From: an uncultured Microbacteriaceae bacterium
Lineage (GTDB): Bacteria > Actinomycetota > Actinomycetes > Actinomycetales > Microbacteriaceae
Reading direction: 5' to 3'
DNA length: 8,040 bases
Assembly (NCBI GenBank): GCA_946481135.1
Contig: CAMLMQ010000142.1
Location: 1-8,040, forward strand
The first letter of the stretch is position 1; every line of letters starts with the position of its first letter. A model generated the notes under the pieces. That model searched no databases, was not told the origin of the DNA, and worked only from the letters and a program-made list of their open reading frames with translations. Of the stretch, positions 1 through 6,556 are shown one piece after another. The translations under genes and the position numbers were made by a program.

Positions 1-1115
1 GTGCCGGTGTCCATGCCGAACGACCCGAGGTTGGTGATCGTGATCGTGCCGTTCGCCATCTCGGCCGGGGTCGTCTTGCCGTCGCGAGCCGTCACGGTCA
101 GCTGCTCGAGCGACCGCGCGAGATCCCGCAGGCTGAGGTTCTGCGCGTCCTTCACGTTCGGCACGATGAGCCCCCGGGGCGTCGCGGCCGCGATGCCGAG
201 GTTCACGTAGTGGTGCACGATGATCTCGGCGTCGGTCCAGGTCGAGTTGACCGTGGGGTTGCGCTGCACCGCCCAGATCACGGCCTTCGCCATCACGAGC
301 AGCGGCGACACCCGGATGCCGGCGAACTGCGGCGAGTCCTTGAGGCGCCGCACGAACTCCATCGTGCGGGTCGCGTTCACGTCGGTGAAGACGCTCACGT
401 GCGGCGCCGTGAACGCGCTCGCGACCATCGCGCTCGCGATCGCCTTGCGCACCCCCTTCACCGGGATGCGCTCCTCCCGCTCGGCCGGCCACTCGGGCGT
501 CTCGATGTTGCGGAAGACGCTCGCCTGCTCCGCGCCGCGCACGACGTCCTCGCGCGTGATCTCGCCGCCCACCCCGGTGCCGGTCACGGTCGCGAGGTCG
601 ACGTCGAGGTCCTTCGCGAGCTTGCGGATGGGGGGCTTGGCGATGATCGGCATCGGCGAGCCCGTCGTCACGGGCCGGCGAGCCGACGCCTTGGCGCCGT
701 CGGCGGTCGCCCCCTCGACGGTCGTCGCAACGGCCCCAGGTCGGCGACGGCGACGGGTCGCCCCGTGGCCGCCCTTCGATCCGTAGCCGACGAGCACGGC
801 CCCCGACGTCTCGGCCGGGTCGGCGACCTCACCCACGGTGTCGGCGTCGCGCGGCGCCTGCAGCTCGATCGTGCCGCCGGCCGAGTCGACCCGGATGATG
901 GGCGCCCCGACCTCGACGGTGGCGCCCTCCTCGAACAGCAACTCGGTGACGGTGCCGGCGAACGGCGACGGCAGTTCGACGAGCGACTTCGCGGTCTCGA
1001 TCTCGACGAGCACCTGGTTGACGGCGACGGTGTCGCCGGGCTTGACCTTCCACGAGACGATCTCGGCCTCGGTGAGACCTTCGCCGACATCGGGCAGGGG
1101 GAACTCGTGCGCCAC
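1..1115 (-). CDS. Dihydrolipoamide acyltransferase (E2) of a 2-oxoacid dehydrogenase complex, BkdC-like; C-terminus beyond window
   Basis: E2 core enzyme: its swinging lipoyl arm takes the acyl group from E1 and passes it to CoA in the cytoplasmic complex. I translated 371 uninterrupted codons. Residues 1-77 form one lipoyl domain, with the lipoylated lysine at about K43 in [16 protein letters not shown] linker follows, with a run of five arginines near residues 121-125. The E1/E3-binding domain spans about 159-195 ([19 protein letters not shown], then [13 protein letters not shown]). The catalytic acyltransferase domain starts near 216 ([15 protein letters not shown]) and includes [15 protein letters not shown] at about 305. 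The HxxxDG active site expected near the C-terminus lies outside the window. The start is GTG at 1113-1115, preceded by GGAG; it is supported by the immediate onset of the lipoyl fold ([19 protein letters not shown]). ETAKS in place of the TDKA of typical PDH E2 resembles actinobacterial branched-chain E2. Which acyl group it carries (branched-chain, acetyl or other) cannot be settled here. Confidence 0.93.
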   Translation of the reverse strand, partial: MAHEFPLPDVGEGLTEAEIVSWKVKPGDTVAVNQVLVEIETAKSLVELPSPFAGTVTELLFEEGATVEVGAPIIRVDSAGGTIELQAPRDADTVGEVADPAETSGAVLVGYGSKGGHGATRRRRRPGAVATTVEGATADGAKASARRPVTTGSPMPIIAKPPIRKLAKDLDVDLATVTGTGVGGEITREDVVRGAEQASVFRNIETPEWPAEREERIPVKGVRKAIASAMVASAFTAPHVSVFTDVNATRTMEFVRRLKDSPQFAGIRVSPLLVMAKAVIWAVQRNPTVNSTWTDAEIIVHHYVNLGIAAATPRGLIVPNVKDAQNLSLRDLARSLEQLTVTARDGKTTPAEMANGTITITNLGSFGMDTG

Positions 1116-1120
1116 GGGGA

Positions 1121-1124
1121 CTCC
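1121..1124 (-). promoter_or_regulatory. Shine-Dalgarno of the E2 gene, overlapping the E1 beta stop
   Basis: On the minus strand GGAG lies 5 nt before the GTG start of E2. Its first G is the last base of the E1 beta TAG stop. A ribosome finishing E1 beta therefore ends on the E2 ribosome binding site, which suggests coupled and balanced expression of the two subunits. The sequence is directly seen; the coupling is inferred. Confidence 0.7.
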
Positions 1125-2125
1125 TAGTAGGCCAGGGCTCGGTCGACGGCCTCCAGGACGCGGTCGGCGTCGGGGAGGTAGGCGGCCTCGAGCTTCGCGG
1201 GCGGGAACGGGACGTCGAAGCCGCTGACCCGGAGCACCGGCGCCTGCAGCGAGTAGAAGGCGCGCTCCGCGATCGTCGCGGCGACCTCGGATCCGACGCT
1301 CACGTGACCGGGCGCCTCCTGGGCGACGACCAGTCGGCCGGTCTTCTGCACCGACGCGAGCAGCGGGCCGTAGTCGATCGGCGACAGCGAGCGCAGGTCG
1401 ACGACCTCCAGGCTCGTGCCCTCTTCGGCGGCGATCTCGGCCGCCGACAGCAGCACGGCCACCATCGCGCCGTGGCCGACGAGGGTGAGGTCGGTCCCCT
1501 CGCGCACGACACGGGAGGCGTGCACGTCGGCGCCGCGGGCGGCCCGGTCGACGTCGCCCTTCTGCCAGTACCGGCTCTTCGGCTCGAAGAACAGCACGGG
1601 GTCGTTCGAGGCGATCGCATCCTGGATCATCCAGAAGGCGTCGTGGCTCGTCGCCGGACTGACGACGCGCAGACCCGAGGTGTGCGCGAAGTACGCCTCG
1701 GGGCTCTCCTGGTGATGCTCGACCGCGCCGATGTGCCCGCCGTAGGGAACGCGGATGACGACCGGGAACGTCATCGAGCCCTCGTGCCGCGCCGTCAGCT
1801 TCGCGAGCTGGGAGGTGATCTGGTCGAACCCCGGATAGATGAACCCGTCGAACTGGATCTCGCACACCGGGCGGAAGCCGCGCATCGCGAGGCCGATCGC
1901 CGTGCCGATGATGCCCGACTCGGCGAGGGGGGTGTCGAGCACGCGGTTCTCGCCGAACTCCGACTTGAGGCCCTCGGTGACCCGGAAGACCCCGCCGAGC
2001 GTGCCGATGTCCTCGCCCATGAGCAGCACGCGGTCGTCGGCGGCGAGCGCCGCGCGCAGCCCCTCGTTGAGGGCCTTCGCCATCGTGAGCACCTCGACGC
2101 CGCCCTGTGCCGTCGCCGCGCTCAC
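1124..2125 (-). CDS. 2-oxoacid dehydrogenase E1 component, beta subunit (BkdB-like)
   Basis: Beta subunit of the thiamine-diphosphate E1 heterotetramer that decarboxylates a 2-oxoacid and reductively acylates the E2 lipoyl group. It has 333 residues, the usual length. Visible family motifs are GEDIG at 37-41, [10 protein letters not shown] at 65-74 (conserved Glu near 69 contacting ThDP), [12 protein letters not shown] at 92-103, and [16 protein letters not shown] at 133-148 with the active-site histidine pair. The C-terminal transketolase domain follows ([11 protein letters not shown] at 241-251, then [12 protein letters not shown] at 302-313). The start is GTG at 2123-2125, chosen because GAGGAGGG sits 6 nt upstream and because it overlaps the E1 alpha stop as GTGA. 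An internal ATG at residue 15 is the alternative. The overlap and the downstream E2 gene indicate co-translation with both partners. Branched-chain is favoured over pyruvate because many actinobacteria carry PDH E1 as a single-chain AceE; this is inference. Confidence 0.95.
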   Translation of the reverse strand: MSAATAQGGVEVLTMAKALNEGLRAALAADDRVLLMGEDIGTLGGVFRVTEGLKSEFGENRVLDTPLAESGIIGTAIGLAMRGFRPVCEIQFDGFIYPGFDQITSQLAKLTARHEGSMTFPVVIRVPYGGHIGAVEHHQESPEAYFAHTSGLRVVSPATSHDAFWMIQDAIASNDPVLFFEPKSRYWQKGDVDRAARGADVHASRVVREGTDLTLVGHGAMVAVLLSAAEIAAEEGTSLEVVDLRSLSPIDYGPLLASVQKTGRLVVAQEAPGHVSVGSEVAATIAERAFYSLQAPVLRVSGFDVPFPPAKLEAAYLPDADRVLEAVDRALAY

Positions 2126-3240
2126 GCGTCGCCCTCCTCGAACGAGGCCTCGTAGGCGGCGAGCCAGGCGCGCTGCTCCTCCATGAGCGGATGCGGCTCC
2201 GAGTACACGTGCGCGAACATCCGCTCGCCGGGGAGGTCGCCGATCGCGACCGTACGGGCCCGCACGTCGGCCGCGAGATCCTCGGCCTCCGCCGCGACGT
2301 CGGCGAAGAAGGCATCGCCCTCGCCCTTGGCCCGGAGGAAGGTCTCGAACCGCGTGATCGGGTCGCGCTCCGACCAGAACTTCACGTCGTCGGCCTCGCG
2401 GTACTTCGTCGGGTCGTCGCTCGTCGTGTGGGCGCCCATCCGGTAGGTCAGCGCCTCGATGAAGCGCGGACCGCGGCCGGCGCGGGCGTCGTCGAGCGAT
2501 TCGACGCTGACCGCGTAGGCAGCCAGCACGTCGTTGCCGTCGATCTGGGTCGACGGGATGCCGAACCCCCGCGACCGCAGGTAGAGCGGGGTGCGCGACT
2601 GGCGCTCCACCGGCACCGAGATGGCCCAGTGGTTGTTCTGCAGGAAGAAGACGATCGGCGCCTGGTAGCTCGCGGCGAACACGAACGCCTCGCTCACGTC
2701 GCCCTGGCTCGTGGCCCCGTCGCCGAAGTACGCGAGCACCGCGGCATCCTTCTCGGGGTCACCGGTGCCACTCGACCCGTCGAGCGTCATGCCCATCGCG
2801 TAGCCGGTCGCGTGCAGCGACTGCGAGCCGATCACGAGGGTGAAGAGGTGGAAGTTGCCGGTCTCGGCCGGATTCCAGCCGCCGTGGCTGAGCCCGCGCA
2901 GCATCTCGATGATGCGCATCGGGTCGAGGCCGCGGATGCGTCCGACGACGTGCTCGCGGTAGGCCGGGAAGATGTGGTCCTGCTCCCGGGCCGCGTAGCC
3001 GGAACCGACCTGAGCGGCCTCCTGCCCGAGCGACGGGATCCACAGCGCGAGTTGCCCCTGGCGCTGGAGGTTGCCCGCCTCGATGTCGAAGCGCCGGATG
3101 ACGACCATCTGGCGGTGGAAGTCGCGCAGCCGCTCGTCGGACAGCCCCGCGATGCGCTCGAGGTAGGGAGCGGTGGCGTCGGTCTCGACGAGGGTGCCCT
3201 CCGGCGACAGCAGTTGGAGCGTCGCCTCGGTGTAGGACAT
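2122..3240 (-). CDS. 2-oxoacid dehydrogenase E1 component, alpha subunit (BkdA/PdhA family)
   Basis: Alpha subunit of the ThDP-dependent E1 decarboxylase, which pairs with the E1 beta encoded immediately downstream. It has 372 residues, normal for the family. The ThDP-binding motif is at 173-203: GDG at 173-175 and NN at 202-203, with [17 protein letters not shown] between. The substrate and cofactor region has HIFPAYREH at 89-97, the [13 protein letters not shown] stretch at 120-132, and the conserved loop [16 protein letters not shown] at 266-281 with the active-site histidine near 271. The TSDD form of that loop resembles branched-chain E1 alpha (HSTSDD) more than pyruvate E1 alpha, but does not prove specificity. 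The start is ATG at 3238-3240, 5 nt after the aminotransferase stop; AGGG lies 8 nt upstream. The stop TGA overlaps the E1 beta GTG. Acetoin or pyruvate dehydrogenase E1 alpha is the alternative. Confidence 0.95.
   Translation of the reverse strand: MSYTEATLQLLSPEGTLVETDATAPYLERIAGLSDERLRDFHRQMVVIRRFDIEAGNLQRQGQLALWIPSLGQEAAQVGSGYAAREQDHIFPAYREHVVGRIRGLDPMRIIEMLRGLSHGGWNPAETGNFHLFTLVIGSQSLHATGYAMGMTLDGSSGTGDPEKDAAVLAYFGDGATSQGDVSEAFVFAASYQAPIVFFLQNNHWAISVPVERQSRTPLYLRSRGFGIPSTQIDGNDVLAAYAVSVESLDDARAGRGPRFIEALTYRMGAHTTSDDPTKYREADDVKFWSERDPITRFETFLRAKGEGDAFFADVAAEAEDLAADVRARTVAIGDLPGERMFAHVYSEPHPLMEEQRAWLAAYEASFEEGDA
2132..2139 (-). promoter_or_regulatory. Strong Shine-Dalgarno of the E1 beta gene
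   Basis: The minus strand reads GAGGAGGG, 6 nt ahead of the GTG start at 2125 and inside the last codons of the E1 alpha gene (the FEEGDA end). It decides in favour of this GTG over the in-frame ATG 14 codons later. It is the clearest ribosome binding site in the window. Confidence 0.75.
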
Positions 3241-3245
3241 GATGC

Positions 3246-4331
3246 CTACCCTAACCGCGCGTTCTCGACGGCTTGCGGGAGGGTCTGCACAACCCGCGTC
3301 GCCGAACGTAGGAGTCTGTCGACAGAACCCTCCTCACCGATCGACACCCGCACCCCGTCGCCGGCGAAGACCCGCCCGACGATCCCGTCGTCTTCGAGCA
3401 GCGCCGCGACGGCGGTGGTCTCGTCGCCCGCGGCGATCCAGACGAAGTTGCCGTGGGGCTCGGGCACGGTCAGCCCGGCCGCGGCGAGGCCCTCGAACAC
3501 GCGGAGGCGTCGTGCGACGAGTTCGTCGACGCCCGCGAGCAACTCGTCCTCGACGTCGAGGGCGGCGATCGCCGCGCGCTGGGCGGGTTCGGTGACCGCG
3601 AGCGGGATCGCGGCGCTGCGCGCGGCATCCAGGATGTACGACGCGCCGACCGCCCAGCCCACCCGCAGGCCCGCGAGTCCGAACGCCTTCGAGAACGTGC
3701 GGAGCACGACGAGGTTCGGGTGGTTCTCGAGCACGTCGAGACCGCGCACGCCGTGCGGGTCGCGGACGAACTCGGCGTAGGCCTCGTCGAGCAGGACGAG
3801 CACCGTCTCGGGCACCTTCGCCATGAACGCCTCGAACTGCGCGGCCGTGACGAGCGTCGAGGTGGGGTTGTTGGGGCTGCAGACGATCACGACGCGCGTG
3901 CGGTCGGTGATCGCCGCCGCCATCGCGTCGAGGTCGTGGGCTCCGCCCGGCAGGTTCGGCACCTGCACGCTCGTCGCCCCGGCGACGGTGACGAGCCCCG
4001 GGTACGCCTCGAACGACCGCCACGCGTAGACGACCTCGTCACCCGGGCCGGCCGCGGCCTGCACGAGCTGGGCGAGGATCGACACCGACCCGGCGCCGAC
4101 GTGCACCTCGTCGACCGAGACCCCGGCGCGCTCGGCGAGACGGGCACGCAGCAGCGTCGCCGCGCCGTCGGGGTAGCGGTTGAGGTGCGACTCGGCGATC
4201 GCGGCGAGGATCGCGGGATGCGTCGGCTCGGGGTTCTCGTTGCTGGAGAGCTTGAACGCCTCCTCCGCCGCGGGGCGACCCTGGCGGTAGGGCGGCAGGG
4301 CGGCGATCTCCGGGCGCAGGGTCACGGCCAT
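3246..4331 (-). CDS. hisC: PLP-dependent histidinol-phosphate/aromatic aminotransferase (HisC2/Pat type)
   Basis: Fold-type I aminotransferase exchanging an amino group between glutamate/2-oxoglutarate and histidinol phosphate or an aromatic 2-oxoacid; cytoplasmic. It has 361 residues, typical of HisC/Pat. Visible features: KLSSNENPEPTHP at 27-39 (N-terminal substrate/PLP region), NRYPDG at 51-56, CSPNNPTST at 151-159 (PLP-contacting Asn), LDEAYAEF at 181-188 (Asp to the PLP ring nitrogen, Tyr to O3), FSKAFGLAGLRVGW at 213-226 with the Schiff-base lysine K215, and GVRVS at 326-330 with the carboxylate-binding Arg. AWRSFEAYP at 103-111 closely resembles the mycobacterial HisC2/Pat style. No other his genes are nearby, so a Pat role, or supplying 2-oxoacid to the E1/E2 genes 5 nt downstream, is plausible. 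The start is ATG at 4329-4331, with GGAG only 3 nt upstream and a candidate leaderless -10. Fold and chemistry are near certain; substrate is open. Confidence 0.92.
   Translation of the reverse strand: MAVTLRPEIAALPPYRQGRPAAEEAFKLSSNENPEPTHPAILAAIAESHLNRYPDGAATLLRARLAERAGVSVDEVHVGAGSVSILAQLVQAAAGPGDEVVYAWRSFEAYPGLVTVAGATSVQVPNLPGGAHDLDAMAAAITDRTRVVIVCSPNNPTSTLVTAAQFEAFMAKVPETVLVLLDEAYAEFVRDPHGVRGLDVLENHPNLVVLRTFSKAFGLAGLRVGWAVGASYILDAARSAAIPLAVTEPAQRAAIAALDVEDELLAGVDELVARRLRVFEGLAAAGLTVPEPHGNFVWIAAGDETTAVAALLEDDGIVGRVFAGDGVRVSIGEEGSVDRLLRSATRVVQTLPQAVENARLG
3248..3253 (-). promoter_or_regulatory. Possible -10 element (TAGGGT) for a leaderless E1 alpha transcript
   Basis: On the minus strand TAGGGT matches the actinobacterial TANNNT -10 pattern. 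It lies 7 nt before the E1 alpha ATG, the spacing that would start transcription on the A of the start codon. It sits inside the last codons and stop of the aminotransferase gene. No convincing -35 hexamer was found 16-18 nt upstream. The same bases also provide an AGGG Shine-Dalgarno, so the site may be only a ribosome binding site. Confidence 0.35.
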
Positions 4332-4338
4332 GCGCTCC

Positions 4339-4344
4339 AGCCTA
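4339..4344 (-). promoter_or_regulatory. Candidate -10 element (TAGGCT) of the aminotransferase/oxoacid dehydrogenase operon
   Basis: The minus strand reads TAGGCT, 7 nt before the aminotransferase ATG. This fits the TANNNT -10 with transcription starting at the ATG itself (leaderless), a common actinobacterial arrangement. The GGAG between them is too close (3 nt) to be an ideal Shine-Dalgarno, which supports the leaderless reading. I saw no clear -35 hexamer. It would be the main promoter of the four-gene unit. Confidence 0.5.
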
Positions 4345-4371
4345 GGCTCGCGCGATCACGCCCCCGTGCAC

Positions 4372-4377
4372 GATGAT
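4372..4377 (+). promoter_or_regulatory. Weak candidate -10 (GATGAT) for the small membrane protein gene
   Basis: GATGAT keeps the conserved A2 and T6 of a -10 element and ends 6 nt before the ATG at 4384; no good Shine-Dalgarno is visible. The 52-bp spacer 4332-4383 has to hold both this promoter and the divergent one, so their upstream elements would overlap. Low certainty. Confidence 0.25.
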
Positions 4378-4383
4378 GGGCGC

Positions 4384-4794
4384 ATGGGTCGCCTTCTGCT
4401 CCGCCTGCTCATCAACGCGCTCGCCCTCTGGCTGACGACGCTCATCCTCGCGCCGTACGTCGAAGTCGTGCCGTTCGCACCCGGCGGCACGCTCGAGTTC
4501 ATCATCACGCTGCTGCTCACGGCGCTGCTCTTCGGCGTCGTCAACGGCATCATCGGCGGCATCATCCGCGTCGTCGCCTTCCCGATCTACGTCATCACGC
4601 TCGGCCTCATCTCGCTCATCGTCAACGGCCTGCTGCTGCTGCTCGTGGCGTGGATCAGCGGCCTCATCGGCTTCGGGCTCACGGTCGACGGGTTCTGGTG
4701 GGGCGTGCTCGGCGCACTCGTGCTCGGCGTGATCGCGTGGCTCATCGGCATCCTCCTGCGTCCCTTCACGAAGGGCTCGTCGCGCCGCCGCTGA
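4384..4794 (+). CDS. Small four-helix membrane protein, phage holin 4_2 superfamily (PF04020/YvlD-like)
   Basis: Integral membrane protein of 136 residues and unknown function. Four hydrophobic stretches lie at roughly 5-23, 37-58, 63-92 and 104-126. The loop pattern NGIIGGIIRVVAFPIYVIT (54-72) and the LLRPF end are typical of the PF04020 family found widely in bacterial chromosomes; despite the holin name, members are generally not tied to prophage, and no phage genes surround this one. A basic tail (KGSSRRR) suggests a cytoplasmic C-terminus. The start is ATG at 4384, chosen because GRLLLRLLINALALWL begins the first membrane helix at once; an in-frame GTG six codons upstream would add only VHDDGR. 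It is divergent from the aminotransferase gene and converges, with a 3-bp gap, on the hydrolase gene. Confidence 0.85.
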   Translation: MGRLLLRLLINALALWLTTLILAPYVEVVPFAPGGTLEFIITLLLTALLFGVVNGIIGGIIRVVAFPIYVITLGLISLIVNGLLLLLVAWISGLIGFGLTVDGFWWGVLGALVLGVIAWLIGILLRPFTKGSSRRR

Positions 4795-4829
4795 CGCTCA
4801 CCACGTGCGCTCGGCGTGGTAGGTCAGCG
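4789..4829. terminator. Imperfect hairpin across the convergent stops, possible bidirectional terminator
   Basis: The outer 7-bp stem pairs CGCTGAC (4789-4795) with GTCAGCG (4823-4829). The inner 6-bp stem pairs ACCACG (4800-4805) with CGTGGT (4815-4820). A 4/2-nt internal loop and a 9-nt apical loop complete it. It contains the stop codon of the plus-strand membrane protein gene and that of the minus-strand hydrolase gene. No T-run follows on either strand, so it is not a classic intrinsic terminator. The pairing is seen directly; the termination role is inferred from position. Confidence 0.45.
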
Positions 4830-6207
4830 CGGTGACGGAGCCTCCGCGCTGCAGGTACTCCGCCGTGAAGGCGTCGAGCCGTGCGACCTGCTCGCGCACG
4901 ACCGTCGACTGCGCGTCGTCGATCGCGGCGGCGGTGCGTGCGTACGCGGTGCGCTGGTGCGCGGGCGCCGCCTGGTGTGTCGGAAGGCCCTCGTCGTCGC
5001 GGAACGCGCGCCGCTCGACCTGCACGAGCGTGTCGTCGAGCTGGGGTCCGGCGAGCGCGGGCACCAGGTCGTCGGTGTTGCGGACCGCGAGCCCGGCGAC
5101 CCCCTCGGGCACCGGGATGTTGCCGGCGGGCGCTCCATGGGTCTCCAACCCGACGACGTTCCAGTCGCCCGAGGCCGTGACGAGGGTCGCGATCAGCCCG
5201 CCTTGCGAGAAGCCGGTCACGACGACTTCGTCGGCGGCGGTGATGCCGGCGTCGGCCATCGCGAGCTCGACGGCACGCAGCGACCCCGGTGAGGCGCCCG
5301 CGACGCCGTAGACGTTGCTCGCCATGTCCCACGGCTCGTCGGTCGGCAGCGGGGAGAAGGTCTCGGTCGGTCCGACGTAGACGACGTAGCGCGGCGGCAT
5401 CCCGTCGGCGTCGTACCGCTCGATGCGCACCTGATCTCCCTCGGGGATGCGGTTCAGCCGCTCCAGCACGCCGCTGGGCGCCCCCTCGTGCCGTTCGCCA
5501 CGGACCCGCTCGACGTGCACCGGGCTCTCGCGCAGCATCCCGATCAGCACGCCGAGCGAGGCCACGCTCAGCGCGCCCCCCGCCGGTTCGGAACCCGGCG
5601 GTCGCGGGATCAGGGCCGCCCAGCCGGGAACGCCCGCGAGGCCGAGCGCCGCGTCGTCGAGACTCGTCGCGGCGTGCTGCACGAAGCGCACGAACTCGGG
5701 GCTCGTGATGAGCTCGGGATGCGCGAGGAAGAAGCGTTTCACCGTCTCGAGCCGGCCGTCGCCGGTGTCGGGGATCGCGGCCCACCCGACGAGGGCCGCG
5801 AGCGCCGCGGCTCCGGGCATGAACAGCACGAAGCGGGCGAGCATCGCGAGCACGTCGGCGCCCACGGTCGCGGCGAGGACGCCGGCGAGGTCACGGTGCG
5901 CCCGTTCGAGCATCCTCTCGGCGACCGCGTAGTTGTCGGCCGCCCGCAGGTACCCCTCCCGGGAGGTCGCGCACAGCTCGCGCGCGCTGCGCAGCCGGGA
6001 GAGCACGTCGTCGGGCACCGGCCAGCCCGCCGGGCACGCGTCGGCCGCGAGCACGCGGCGTTCGTCGACGAGCAGTTCGTGCTCGAGGGCGGCCAGCCGG
6101 TCGCACGCGGCGAGCAGAGCGTCGGTCGCGACCGTGACGCTGCCCGCCGGGGTCACGAACAACGGGCCGCCCGGGTCGTTCTTGTCCCGCTCGCCCTCGG
6201 GGCTCAC
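4798..6207 (-). CDS. Alpha/beta-hydrolase-fold protein with helical N-terminus, likely partner of a WXG-type protein
   Basis: Protein of 469 residues, not recognised by name. Residues 22-110 are predicted helical and carry YAVAE at 93-97, which fits the YxxxD/E pattern of type VII secretion substrates, though such a short match can arise by chance. Residues about 106-146 are strongly hydrophobic (VLAMLARFVLFMPGAAALAA) and could form one or two membrane helices. The C-terminal half looks like a serine hydrolase: TGFSQGG at 331-337 (nucleophile elbow, Ser334), HGAPAGNIPVPEGV at 357-370, NTDDLVPALAG at 377-387 (candidate acid Asp379/380), and a candidate His417 in APAHQRTAY. The start is GTG at 6205-6207, overlapping the upstream stop as GTGA; no strong Shine-Dalgarno is visible, so translation is probably coupled to the small gene. 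The frame stays open further upstream, but there it shadows that gene. Substrate unknown. Confidence 0.78.
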   Translation of the reverse strand: MSPEGERDKNDPGGPLFVTPAGSVTVATDALLAACDRLAALEHELLVDERRVLAADACPAGWPVPDDVLSRLRSARELCATSREGYLRAADNYAVAERMLERAHRDLAGVLAATVGADVLAMLARFVLFMPGAAALAALVGWAAIPDTGDGRLETVKRFFLAHPELITSPEFVRFVQHAATSLDDAALGLAGVPGWAALIPRPPGSEPAGGALSVASLGVLIGMLRESPVHVERVRGERHEGAPSGVLERLNRIPEGDQVRIERYDADGMPPRYVVYVGPTETFSPLPTDEPWDMASNVYGVAGASPGSLRAVELAMADAGITAADEVVVTGFSQGGLIATLVTASGDWNVVGLETHGAPAGNIPVPEGVAGLAVRNTDDLVPALAGPQLDDTLVQVERRAFRDDEGLPTHQAAPAHQRTAYARTAAAIDDAQSTVVREQVARLDAFTAEYLQRGGSVTALTYHAERTW

Positions 6208-6455
6208 GGCAGCGCCCCGAGCTGGAGGCGCACGACCCGCAACAGGTCGTCGACGGCGTCGGCGGCGGAGTCGAGGCGACGCCCGAGCTCGGCGGCGAGC
6301 CGACCCGCCTCCTCCGCGGCCGGCCCCCGCCAGTCCACGGCGAGCACGTGCCGCGGCACGGACTCGACCCGCAGATGCTGCAGCACCGGATCGAGCAGGG
6401 CGAGTTGCCGCTCCAGATCGGCACGCTGGGTCGCCGGATCGAACACGGGAGTCAT
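6204..6455 (-). CDS. Small helical protein with a WxG motif (WXG100-like), coupled to the hydrolase gene
   Basis: Protein of 83 residues. Helix 1 spans roughly 8-31 (ATQRADLERQLALLDPVLQH). The turn carries DWRG at 41-44, followed by a long amphipathic helix at about 45-78 (AAEEAGRLAAELGRRLDSAA onward). The helix-WxG-helix layout and small size resemble WXG100/ESX-type proteins, which dimerise and may be exported by type VII secretion; no YxxxD/E signal is present at its C-terminus. ATG at 6453-6455 was chosen because GAGG lies 8 nt upstream. A start at 6524 would add a Gly/Ala/Arg-rich segment with no ribosome site. Its TGA overlaps the GTG of the hydrolase gene, so the two products are probably made together. 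WXG membership is inference from a short motif; a generic helical partner or chaperone is possible. Confidence 0.65.
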   Translation of the reverse strand: MTPVFDPATQRADLERQLALLDPVLQHLRVESVPRHVLAVDWRGPAAEEAGRLAAELGRRLDSAADAVDDLLRVVRLQLGALP

Positions 6456-6556
6456 ACGCCGAGCCTCGCCCGCCGCACACCCGGCGCGTCCCCCGCCCCC
6501 GGCGCTCGCGGAGAGTCGCGGCATCCGGGGGCTGTGGAGGAGAGGGCATCCGCGCC
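6456..6556. other. Divergent intergenic region between the WXG-like gene and the phosphatase gene
   Basis: A spacer of 101 bp that must hold the promoters of both divergent units. It is GC-rich and contains GGCATCCG twice in direct orientation (6520-6527 and 6545-6552), 25 bp apart. A purine-rich AGGAGAGGG at 6538-6546 lies 10 nt before the phosphatase ATG. No clear TANNNT -10 was found for either direction at the usual distance, apart from a CATGAT at 6556-6561 discussed under the phosphatase. Confidence 0.5.

Noticed and set aside
721..800. Possible frameshift or repeat in the Arg-rich linker of E2
   Set aside because: Reading codon by codon showed no break. A basic, flexible linker between lipoyl and E1/E3-binding domains is normal for E2 proteins.
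210..1127. 305-codon plus-strand frame over the E2 gene
   Set aside because: Antisense shadow of the E2 gene; Arg/Asp/His-rich with no domain.
2107..3780. 557-codon open frame on the plus strand
   Set aside because: It runs antisense to E1 alpha and the aminotransferase, which have clear catalytic motifs. Its translation is Arg/Glu/Val-rich without recognisable domains, a usual artefact of high GC.
4384..4794. Prophage remnant suggested by the holin-family protein
   Set aside because: No lysin, tail, integrase or attachment repeats nearby. This family is common as a stand-alone chromosomal gene, and composition matches its neighbours.
5933..6556. Long plus-strand extension upstream of the phosphatase (385-residue frame)
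   Set aside because: The extension is antisense to the hydrolase and WxG genes and consists of Arg/Ala/Ser-rich shadow sequence. The phosphatase fold begins just after 6557.
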